A stretch of 42,816 nucleotides of DNA, taken from Clostridiaceae bacterium (GTDB taxonomy: Bacteria; Bacillota; Clostridia; Saccharofermentanales; UBA5734). The notes under the pieces are model-generated. The model was not told the DNA's origin. It worked only from the letters and a program-made list of their open reading frames with translations, and ran no database searches. Positions 16,795 to 24,392 of this stretch are shown in pieces; within the stretch, counting starts at the first letter, position 1; every line of letters starts with the position of its first letter. The DNA lies in the NCBI GenBank assembly GCA_012523135.1, contig JAAYJD010000004.1, positions 1 through 42,816 on the forward strand, given 5' to 3'. A program made the translations under genes and the position numbers.

Positions 16795-18210
16795 ATGTCT
16801 GACCAACCTGTCCGGCAGCGTGTCTGCATCATCGGGGCCGGTCTGACCGGTCTGGTAACGGCCTGCGCCCTGCAGTCGGCCGGCTACGACGTGGTTCTGA
16901 TCGAATCCACGCGTGCGCCGGGCGGCATGATCGCGTCTTTCCCGGTCGGTACCGAGCGCATCGAGTATATCTATCACCACATCTTTACGCACGACCAGCT
17001 GATTGTGCGCCTGCTCGACACGCTTGGCCTGGCCGACCGGCTGAACTGGTTCAAGCCGGGTGACGCGCTCTTCGCCGATGGCAAGCTGCATCCGTTTTCA
17101 TCCCCGCTCGATTTGCTGCGGCTGCCGATCATGCCGTTCGGGCAGCGCTTCCGGACCGGTTTGGCTGTGCTCCGGGCCGGCCGGCTCAAGGACTGGGAGA
17201 AGCTGGAAACCGAAACAGCTGCCCAGTGGCTGATCCGAAACTGCGGACGCGACGCCTACCGGAAGCTGTGGCAGCCGCTCCTGCGGGCCAAGTTCGACAA
17301 CGATGCGGATACGGTGTCCGCGGTCTGGATCTGGAACAAGTTCAAGTTGCGCGGCCATTCGCGCAGCCGCAAAGCGGGCGCTGAAATGCTGGGCTACCTC
17401 GACGGCAGCTTCGGCCTGATGGTCGATGAATTGGTCACGCGCATCACCGGCCAGGGCGGCCAGATCCTGACCGGTCATACCGCCATGAACATCAGCCAGG
17501 TGTCGGACACGCCGCGCCGTTTTGCGGTCTCGTGCATCCTGGAGAACTGCGCAACCGTCCAGGTCGAGGCCAATGCCGTCGTCGCGACGGTATCCGGCCG
17601 CCAGTTTGCCGGCATGACCACCAGCTTCAACTGGCCGGAAACCTATCTGCGCCAGGTCAACCGGCTTTCCTACAAGGGCAACTTGTGCCTCGTGCTGCGG
17701 CTCAGGGACAGCCTGTCGCCGCACTACTGGACCACCGTCTGCGACAGCCTGCCCTTTGTCGTCGTGGTCGAGCACACGAATCTGGTCGGTCCGCGCGGCT
17801 ACAACGGGCACATCGTCTACCTGTCGCGCTACCTTGACATCTCCGACCCGGTCTGGACCCAGTCCGACGGTGAGATCTACCGCCATTTCATCCAGGGGCT
17901 GAGCAAGCTCTTCCCCCACTTCCATTCAGCCGGGGTCATCGACTGGCGATTGCAGCGTACCCGTTGTGCCCAGCCGGTCATCGGGCGGGGCTATTCCCGT
18001 CAGATGCCGGCCATGGATACACCCTGGCCCGGTGTCAAGCTGGCCGGCATGGCGCAGATCTACCCCGAAGACCGCGGCATGAACTACGCGGTCAGGCTCG
18101 GGCTGGACGCGGCGCGGTCGGTTTTGCGTGACGACCAGGAGCGAGGCGCCGCAGACCCTGGCCAGCACTGCCCCTTTCTGGATGAGCCCGCCCGGGAGGC
18201 TGACCGATGA
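16795..18210 (+). CDS. FAD-dependent oxidoreductase (protoporphyrinogen oxidase/amine oxidase-like)
   Basis: Flavoprotein of 471 residues with an N-terminal Rossmann motif GAGLTG at 14-19, followed by a typical ESTRAPGG segment (about 37-44) that binds the FAD ribose. The C-terminal GVKLAGMAQIYPEDRGMNYA segment resembles the second FAD contact of the amine oxidase/protoporphyrinogen oxidase fold. No haem genes are nearby. Relatives in this subgroup often sit with glycosyltransferases and envelope genes, so a polyprenyl or sugar substrate is possible but unproven. A GGAGGAG site supports the start. Its stop overlaps the next ATG (ATGA), coupling it to the DUF2298 membrane protein. Confidence 0.85.
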   Translation: MSDQPVRQRVCIIGAGLTGLVTACALQSAGYDVVLIESTRAPGGMIASFPVGTERIEYIYHHIFTHDQLIVRLLDTLGLADRLNWFKPGDALFADGKLHPFSSPLDLLRLPIMPFGQRFRTGLAVLRAGRLKDWEKLETETAAQWLIRNCGRDAYRKLWQPLLRAKFDNDADTVSAVWIWNKFKLRGHSRSRKAGAEMLGYLDGSFGLMVDELVTRITGQGGQILTGHTAMNISQVSDTPRRFAVSCILENCATVQVEANAVVATVSGRQFAGMTTSFNWPETYLRQVNRLSYKGNLCLVLRLRDSLSPHYWTTVCDSLPFVVVVEHTNLVGPRGYNGHIVYLSRYLDISDPVWTQSDGEIYRHFIQGLSKLFPHFHSAGVIDWRLQRTRCAQPVIGRGYSRQMPAMDTPWPGVKLAGMAQIYPEDRGMNYAVRLGLDAARSVLRDDQERGAADPGQHCPFLDEPAREADR

Positions 18211-20798
18211 GCCGGCTTGGGCAGAAACTGCTTGGCGCTCCGCATGCCTTGTGGCTGCTGCTCCTGCCGCTGCTGGCTTGTCCGTTCTGGCTGATGCCCC
18301 AGGACGCAGGCCGCATCCTGGGCTGGTGGCTGGCACTCAGCATTCCCGGCTGGCTGGTCTGGCCGGTTGTCTGCCGGCTGCTGCCGGATGGCGACGGCGG
18401 TTACCTGTTGGCGAAAGCGGTGGGCCTGGCCGTCCCCGCCTGGGTTGTCTGGACGTTGTCGTTTACACACCTGCTCCCCTTTGCCCGCTGGGCCATTGTT
18501 GCCGTCCTGCTCCTTGCAGGCGCCGCGGCATGGGTCTGGCGCCGCGGCTGGCAGACGGCTGCGGCATACCTGCGTCAGCCGTCCAGCGTCCGAAAGCTGG
18601 TTGCCGCCGAGTTTTTCTTCCTGTCGGCCCTGATTCTGTGGAGTTTCGCCCGCGGTCTCAAGCCAGAACTGGACAGCCTTGAGAAATTCATGGACCTGGG
18701 CCTGATGAACAGCCTCTGGCGCACGCGCTGGCTGCCGGCCCCGGACATGTGGTTTGCCGGCGGCAGCATCAATTACTACTACTTCGGCCAATATGTCTAC
18801 ACATACCTGGCCAAACTGACCGGCATTCGCCCGGAAATCGCCTATAACCTGGGGATGGCCACCACCTTTGCCATGACGGCGGTATTGGCCTACTCGGCCG
18901 GCAGCCGCCTGTTCCTGCTCCTGCGCCAGGAGAGCCGCTCGTCGGCCCCGGTCTGGGCGACCGTGGCCGGCCTGATCGCTTCCGCCCTGATCAGTGTGGC
19001 CGGCAACGGGCACGCGTTCCTTTACGCAGACGGATCGCCGGGCAAAGCCCTGATGCGCTGGGCGCTGCAGCGCGGCTGGGCCGGGGGTATTGCCGACAAG
19101 GCCTACTGGTTTGCCGACGCGACCCGCTTCATTGGGTACAACCCCGACACGACCGACAAAACCATCCATGAATTCCCTTTCTATTCATTCCTGGTCGCCG
19201 ACCTGCACGCCCACGTGATCAACCTCACGTTCGTGCTGGCGCTGGTCATCCTGATGACCGTCCTGATCGGGCGTGCCCGCCTGCTGCGATCCGCCGCCAG
19301 CTGTCGGGAGATCCAGGACCGGCTGGCCGACAGCGACGACAGCACCTGGCACCGCCAGGAGCTGCAGGGGGTCTGGCAGCGCCTGAAAGACGTGGCGGGC
19401 GATGGCCTGGTCGGGCTGGTCGCCCTGCTGCTGGCCATCTTCATGATGGGCAACTATTGGGATTTCGCCATCTACCTGGCGGTCGCAGCGCTCGTCCTGC
19501 TGCTAATCAACCTCAAGGGGTACGGCAGCCGGATCCGGCCGGCCAGCGTAATCACGCTGTTGCTGCAGGCCGGCCTGCTTCTGGTTCCCTATCTGGCCCT
19601 CAGCCACCCTGTCCTGGCCCTGCTGGGTTTTGCCGGCGTATTGGCGGTCAACAGCTATTTGACCCTGATCTGCGGCGACGCGCTGACCTTGACCGGCGCC
19701 CAGGTCTCCTGGCTGTTCTTCCTCTCCCATGCCCTGGCGCTGCCCTTTAACCTCTCCTTTGAACCGATCGCCAAATCGATCGCCCGCACCGTCCAGTCCA
19801 CGCCCCTGTGGCAGCTGCTGGTCCTGTGGGGACCGCACCTGGCCAGCGGTTTGCTGTTCCTGGCCGTTCTGCTGGCGCTGCACCTGCGTCCGCCCGTGCG
19901 CCGCTTTCCGCCGCCTCCGGACCATGTTCGCAGCGAAAACCGGCCGCTGGCCCGCATGCTTCAACCCTTCACGGCTGCTGACAAGCTCGTGCTGGTGCTG
20001 CTGTTCTGGGGAATCGCCCTGATCGCGCTGCCCGAGCTGGTCTATGTCGTCGACATCTACAGCGGCGATTACAAACGGGCCAATACGATGTTCAAATTCA
20101 CCTACCAGGCTTTTGTGCTGCTGTCGCTGGTCTGGGCGTATGCGATCGTCCGGCTGGCCAGCCTGCCGCAGCGCAGCACGCTGCGCCTGGCAGCCGCTTT
20201 TCTCGTCCTGCTGCTGGTTGTGCCGGCCTGGTATCCTGGCATCGCCACGCGCCAATGGCTTGGCGCGTTCGAGCGCAACCGCTACCAGGGGCTGGATGGC
20301 GCCGCAGTCCTGGCGAGCAAGGATTCGGCCCAGTTGCCCGGACAGGTCAACGGCGAACTGGCCCCGGATGCCGCGGCGATCCGCTGGTTTAACGAGACGG
20401 TTTCCGGCCACCCGGTGATTCTCGAAACATTCGGTGAAAGCTACACCGACTACGGGCGCATCTCCGCGTTCACCGGCCTCCCGACGGTCATGGGCTGGGA
20501 AACGCATGAATGGCTCTGGCGGACCAGCAAGGCCAATCCCAATGCCTATGCCAGCTTTGTCCTGCCGCGCCAGAACGATGTCACAGCCCTGTACACCACG
20601 GATAACCAGGCAGAACGCCGTGACCTGATTGAGCAGTACCAGATCGCCTATATCGTCATCGGGGACCTGGAACGCAACCGCTTCCAGTCAGATCCCCTGC
20701 AGGAAAACAGCCCGAGCCTGGTGCGTGAAGATCTGCTCCAGGAACTCGGGACTGTCGTCTTTCGCGAAGGTTCGCTGTATGTTCTTGCGCTGAATTGA
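18207..20798 (+). CDS. DUF2298 (YYY-motif) polytopic membrane protein
   Basis: Large integral membrane protein of 863 residues with many hydrophobic segments. The family signature is the Tyr triplet at 190-192 (GSINYYYFGQY), preceded by the conserved ELDSLEKFMDLG near 154-165. A second conserved block, ETFGESYTDYGRISAFTG, lies in the C-terminal soluble part. The family is best known from Chloroflexi and archaea. Its shape (multispan N-terminal part, extracytoplasmic C-terminal domain) recalls GT-C glycosyltransferases, but its activity has not been established to my knowledge. GGGAGG precedes the ATG, which overlaps the FAD oxidoreductase stop by 4 bp. It ends 6 bp from the serA stop on the other strand, with no visible terminator. 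Confidence 0.85.
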   Translation: MSRLGQKLLGAPHALWLLLLPLLACPFWLMPQDAGRILGWWLALSIPGWLVWPVVCRLLPDGDGGYLLAKAVGLAVPAWVVWTLSFTHLLPFARWAIVAVLLLAGAAAWVWRRGWQTAAAYLRQPSSVRKLVAAEFFFLSALILWSFARGLKPELDSLEKFMDLGLMNSLWRTRWLPAPDMWFAGGSINYYYFGQYVYTYLAKLTGIRPEIAYNLGMATTFAMTAVLAYSAGSRLFLLLRQESRSSAPVWATVAGLIASALISVAGNGHAFLYADGSPGKALMRWALQRGWAGGIADKAYWFADATRFIGYNPDTTDKTIHEFPFYSFLVADLHAHVINLTFVLALVILMTVLIGRARLLRSAASCREIQDRLADSDDSTWHRQELQGVWQRLKDVAGDGLVGLVALLLAIFMMGNYWDFAIYLAVAALVLLLINLKGYGSRIRPASVITLLLQAGLLLVPYLALSHPVLALLGFAGVLAVNSYLTLICGDALTLTGAQVSWLFFLSHALALPFNLSFEPIAKSIARTVQSTPLWQLLVLWGPHLASGLLFLAVLLALHLRPPVRRFPPPPDHVRSENRPLARMLQPFTAADKLVLVLLFWGIALIALPELVYVVDIYSGDYKRANTMFKFTYQAFVLLSLVWAYAIVRLASLPQRSTLRLAAAFLVLLLVVPAWYPGIATRQWLGAFERNRYQGLDGAAVLASKDSAQLPGQVNGELAPDAAAIRWFNETVSGHPVILETFGESYTDYGRISAFTGLPTVMGWETHEWLWRTSKANPNAYASFVLPRQNDVTALYTTDNQAERRDLIEQYQIAYIVIGDLERNRFQSDPLQENSPSLVREDLLQELGTVVFREGSLYVLALN

Positions 20799-20804
20799 CT
20801 AAGG

Positions 20805-22421
20805 TTAGTTGCCGATCGTGCTGAAATTCAGAACAGACACCCTGAGCACGCCGGTGATGCCGCGCAGGGCGTCCAGTGTTTTTTCGTCGACCGGCGAGTC
20901 GATCGACAGGAAGCTCTGAGCACGCATCTTGTCTTTTTTACGGCTCCAGTGCATGGTGGCGATGTTGATATCCTGCTGACCGAGCAGCGTGCCGACGCGG
21001 CCGATAATGCCCGGTACGTCGTTGTTCTGCATCGCCAGGACGAAGGGCGACAGCTCGAAGTCCATGTGATAGCCGAAAAAATCGACCAGGACCTCGGTAT
21101 CTTTGCCGAAAACCGTACCCGACACCGACAGGGTCTTTTCTTCGGAGAAAAAGCGGACAGTCACCAGGTTGGTGTATTTTTCCAGGTGGGTCGTCTTGCT
21201 TTCCACGACCTCAACGCCCATGTTGGTCAGATTCTGCTTGACGTTGACATAGCTGATCCGTTCATTGGTGATCGTCGACAGGAAGCCTTTGAGGACAGAA
21301 AGGGTCAGAAAACTGGTTTCCTTGCTTGCCAGTTCGCCCGAAAAGATGATTTCGACCTTCTTGATGCGGGCGGTTTCGGCCTGGTAGTAGATGGCGCCCA
21401 GCTTCTCGCACAGGCTGAGATAGGGCTTGAGCTCCGCCAGGCTGCCGCTGACGGCCGGCATGTTGACCGCGCAGACCAGTTCGCCGTGCAAAGCCCTGGC
21501 GACCAGCTCGGTGACGGTCGAGCCGACATTGGCATTGGCTTCGTGCGTCGATGCGCCCAGGTGGGGCGTGATAATGCAGTTGGGCAGATCCAGCAGGGCA
21601 TTATGGTACTGCTGTTCACCCGGTTTCTTATCGTAACTGGGCTCCTGGTCCAGAACGTCGATGGCAGCACCGGCGACCTGGCCGGACTTCAGGGCGTCAC
21701 AAAGGGCAGCCTCGTTGACCAGTCCGCCGCGCGCGGCGTTGACGATGCGAACGCCTGGTTTGCAGCGGGCCAGGCGGTCGCTGTCGAGCATGTTGTAGGT
21801 TTCCTTGGTTTTTGGGGTGTGCAGGGTGATCAGGTCCGCTTGGCGCAGCAGGTCGTCCAGGTGATCGCAGCGGGTCACGCCCAGCTTGTCGAAACGCTCA
21901 GCGGGAATATACGGGTCATAGGCCACCACCGTCATGCCGATTCCTCTGAGTTTGCGGGCGACGATCGAACCGATCCGGCCCATGCCGATCACACCGGCCA
22001 CCTTGCCCTCCAGCTCATGGCCGATCATGCGGCCGCGCCGGAAGTCATCCTGGTGTGCGGCTGAGTTGGCCAGGCAGATGTTGCGGAAAATGGCAAAAGC
22101 CAATCCGACCGCCAGCTCACCTGCCGCCATGATGTTGGCCTCCGGCGTGTTGACGACGATGATGCCTTTTTCTGTGCAGGCGGGCACATCGATGTTGTCT
22201 GTGCCGTTACCCGCGCGTCCGACCACCTTGAGCTGTTCGGCATGGGCGAGCAAACTGCGGTTGACTTGCGTGACACTGCGGACGATCAGCGCATCGTAAG
22301 AAACGACAGCCTGCTCGATCTCCGTCTGGCTAAGGCCAAGCGTCTCATCAACAGCAAAGCCCTGCTCCCGCAGGTAGGCGACCGCATCCGCGGCTATTTT
22401 TTCCGTAATCAGGATTCTCAT
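20805..22421 (-). CDS. serA: D-3-phosphoglycerate dehydrogenase
   Basis: First step of serine synthesis: oxidises 3-phosphoglycerate to 3-phosphohydroxypyruvate with NAD. At 538 residues it is the long form. The substrate and Rossmann domains have GMGRIG for NAD, NAARGG with the catalytic Arg, and ITPHLGAS with the catalytic His. An intervening ASB domain and a C-terminal ACT domain over the last ~75 residues follow; in other bacteria these mediate serine feedback. AAGGGGGA precedes the ATG. It is a single-gene unit converging on the DUF2298 operon. No serC or serB is in the window. Confidence 0.97.
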   Translation of the reverse strand: MRILITEKIAADAVAYLREQGFAVDETLGLSQTEIEQAVVSYDALIVRSVTQVNRSLLAHAEQLKVVGRAGNGTDNIDVPACTEKGIIVVNTPEANIMAAGELAVGLAFAIFRNICLANSAAHQDDFRRGRMIGHELEGKVAGVIGMGRIGSIVARKLRGIGMTVVAYDPYIPAERFDKLGVTRCDHLDDLLRQADLITLHTPKTKETYNMLDSDRLARCKPGVRIVNAARGGLVNEAALCDALKSGQVAGAAIDVLDQEPSYDKKPGEQQYHNALLDLPNCIITPHLGASTHEANANVGSTVTELVARALHGELVCAVNMPAVSGSLAELKPYLSLCEKLGAIYYQAETARIKKVEIIFSGELASKETSFLTLSVLKGFLSTITNERISYVNVKQNLTNMGVEVVESKTTHLEKYTNLVTVRFFSEEKTLSVSGTVFGKDTEVLVDFFGYHMDFELSPFVLAMQNNDVPGIIGRVGTLLGQQDINIATMHWSRKKDKMRAQSFLSIDSPVDEKTLDALRGITGVLRVSVLNFSTIGN

Positions 22422-22534
22422 GCACCAGTTCCCCCTTTATCGCTGGCCTTGCGGCTCCGGCGTCAGACGCTATACAGAATCATATCATAACGTCATCCGG
22501 GATTTCATGCAAGCCGTAGCGACAGATGATGCAG

Positions 22535-22566
22535 AAAAATACCCGCCGCAGGTCCTGCGGCGGGTA
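22535..22566 (-). terminator. terminator of the PP2C-like/LysM gene
   Basis: A 12-bp near-perfect stem (TACCCGCCGCAG / CTGCGGCGGGTA) with a 3-base loop is followed on the minus strand by TTTTT. It lies ~33 bp past the gene's stop and insulates it from serA, whose start region fills the rest of the 22422-22598 gap. Confidence 0.92.
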
Positions 22567-22598
22567 CATGGCTGAACAGATGAAAGCGAAGGGCCGCC

Positions 22599-24167
22599 TT
22601 ATGGCTTATTCGGGATCTTGAGCACATCGCCGACGCGGATGCTTCCCTCTAACTTGACATCATCACCGTCACGGATCAGCTTCATGCCGTTGGCTTCGGC
22701 AATCAGATTCATGTGTTCGTAATCGCCATTTCCGTAATACTTCATGGCCAGACCCCAGATCGTGTCATTGGCCACGACCGTGTGCGTCGTCATGATGCCG
22801 GGATCGCTGGCTGTCGTCGTGGTCGTCGTGGTCGTGCTTTCGCTGGTCGTCGTCGAGGAGCTTCCACTTGTCGTCTGGCTGGAGATGGTCGTTCCTGACG
22901 AAGTCTGACCCGGCGTTACCTGGCCGGTCGCCTGTGTCGTCGGGGTCGTGGTCGTCGTGCCCGGCTTGTCCTTGTCCTTGAACAGCATGCTGTAGATCAG
23001 GAACAGGCAGGCCACGCAGATCGCGGCGATAATCACATAGAAGGCGATCCGCCGCCCTTTCCCGTACGTGTCAATCTCATCGCCGAAGCTGTCGTCTTCG
23101 TCATCGAACGTTTCTTCGCCCTGTTCCGGCAGCCGGCTGCTGGCCGGCTTGTAGGGAACGGGCTGGGGGTGCGCCGCTGCCGCCGGGCGCTCTGTTTTCC
23201 TGGGAGGTATGAAGTCCAGATCCGCCTCTTCGGCTTCATGGGGCAGGTCCGCGACAGGATTCTTCGGTTCAGCGGCAGGCTGGGGGCGGTTGCGGTTGAG
23301 GGACGGGAATGCCGCGGGGACAGACGCGCCGGCCACGACGGCTGTATCGGCATGGCTGCGGGTCATGCCAAGTCTGGCTGTGCGGTCGGCGCTGGTGATG
23401 TTCTCGACAAAGCCAATCATGAACTGCATCGGGGTGCCGGGCAGCTTGGCCGCTGCGGCCGTGATGATCATGCCGGCCGCGTCTGACTGGTCATCTGCCT
23501 CGTAGAGCATGCGCAGAATCTCGCGCTGACCGAGCGCTTCCATCACCTCGCGGTTGCAGGTGATCAGGCAGTCGTCCATCTGCAGCTGGGCGATGTTGGA
23601 ATAACGCACGGTTCCGGCAACCCCGGCACAGTAGACATCCAGCCCGCTGATCGGCTTGCCGGCATAGTCGATGGCCTCGAGCGGGTAATCATCCGATGTC
23701 AGCGGATAGAGGACATCCCCGCGGTAGAGGTAGGCGCATCCGTTGCCCATCGTGACCGCCGCCATTTCAGAGTCCCTGACCAGGATACCGGCGAAATAGG
23801 GCTGGCGCATGCCGTCATGCTTGAGCGCGATGCGGCCCACCACAGAAACGGCGCATTCTGCCAGCTCGTTGATCTCGGCATCAATGTTGTGTCCCGGCTG
23901 TTTGACCTCGGTCATGATCTTCTCGAGCGGTTTTTTCACTGGGCTGACAGCGCTGTCATCCGTTGCGCCGCCTGTCAGATGGGCGAAGACCGCGTAGAAA
24001 AAGCCGCGTTCTTCGCGGTCCAGCGTGACATCCGCCGCCCGGTGCTCCCGGCGTCCGGAAAGTCGGCCGTCAAGGTAAAACCCATCGGTTGCCCCGGTTG
24101 TTGGATAATAACGCGCGGTGACGGTCGTGGCAATGCGGGTAATAGCAGCTTTATTTGATTTTGCCAT
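22599..24167 (-). CDS. PP2C-like pseudophosphatase - transmembrane - LysM protein
   Basis: A 522-residue predicted bitopic membrane protein. Residues ~1-265 follow the order of PP2C/PPM phosphatases: an AVFAHLTGG stretch at 59-67 (family D-G-x-G-G), MGNGCAYLYRG at 140-150 (family GDSRaYl), DDCLITCNRE at 198-207 (family D-lll-cSDG) and GTPMQFMIGF at 244-253 (family DN-t). The metal-binding Asp residues of these motifs appear replaced, so it is probably not an active phosphatase. A Pro/acidic linker, one membrane helix (~374-396), a Thr/Ser-rich stretch (~403-455) and a C-terminal LysM domain (~461-518) follow. LysM binds peptidoglycan, implying cytoplasm-in, wall-out topology. AGGAGG supports the start. 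Monocistronic, with its own terminator. Confidence 0.72.
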   Translation of the reverse strand: MAKSNKAAITRIATTVTARYYPTTGATDGFYLDGRLSGRREHRAADVTLDREERGFFYAVFAHLTGGATDDSAVSPVKKPLEKIMTEVKQPGHNIDAEINELAECAVSVVGRIALKHDGMRQPYFAGILVRDSEMAAVTMGNGCAYLYRGDVLYPLTSDDYPLEAIDYAGKPISGLDVYCAGVAGTVRYSNIAQLQMDDCLITCNREVMEALGQREILRMLYEADDQSDAAGMIITAAAAKLPGTPMQFMIGFVENITSADRTARLGMTRSHADTAVVAGASVPAAFPSLNRNRPQPAAEPKNPVADLPHEAEEADLDFIPPRKTERPAAAAHPQPVPYKPASSRLPEQGEETFDDEDDSFGDEIDTYGKGRRIAFYVIIAAICVACLFLIYSMLFKDKDKPGTTTTTPTTQATGQVTPGQTSSGTTISSQTTSGSSSTTTSESTTTTTTTTASDPGIMTTHTVVANDTIWGLAMKYYGNGDYEHMNLIAEANGMKLIRDGDDVKLEGSIRVGDVLKIPNKP

Positions 24168-24254
24168 GCTGTGGCCTCCTGTTTTGTCATCAGGCCGGCA
24201 TCCCTGTCCGCCTTGCGGGCGGATGTGCTCGCGCCTGTTATGCGTACCCAGATT

Positions 24255-24263
24255 ATTATAACA
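24255..24263 (-). promoter_or_regulatory. putative extended -10 of the PP2C-like/LysM gene
   Basis: On the minus strand TGTTATAAT is a perfect extended -10, ~90 bp before the gene. The same 9 bases occur upstream of the DUF2207 gene. The leader between contains a small GC hairpin (about 24209-24222). No -35 is clear. Confidence 0.5.
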
Positions 24264-24299
24264 TAGCGTTCGGGACGCGAATATGACAGATTCTTATCA

Positions 24300-24319
24300 T
24301 TTCAGGTGCTTTCAGGTGC
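24300..24319. repeat. 10-bp perfect tandem repeat
   Basis: TTTCAGGTGC is present twice in direct succession in the region between the divergent LysM and RCC1 genes. Confidence 0.8.
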
Positions 24320-24392
24320 TTCCTGGCCCGGCCCGCATGTGCTTGTCGGCCACCTGCTTTTTGTGTATCATGATGCCAAGGATGGTATTACC

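Noticed and set aside
20796-20815. Terminator between DUF2298 and serA genes
   Set aside because: Only a short ACTAA/TTAGT dyad is present, with no stable stem or T-tract.
22800-22870. Repeated GTCGTCGTG triplets as a phase-variable microsatellite
   Set aside because: They encode the Thr-rich linker, so length change by triplets stays in frame; the repeat is imperfect.
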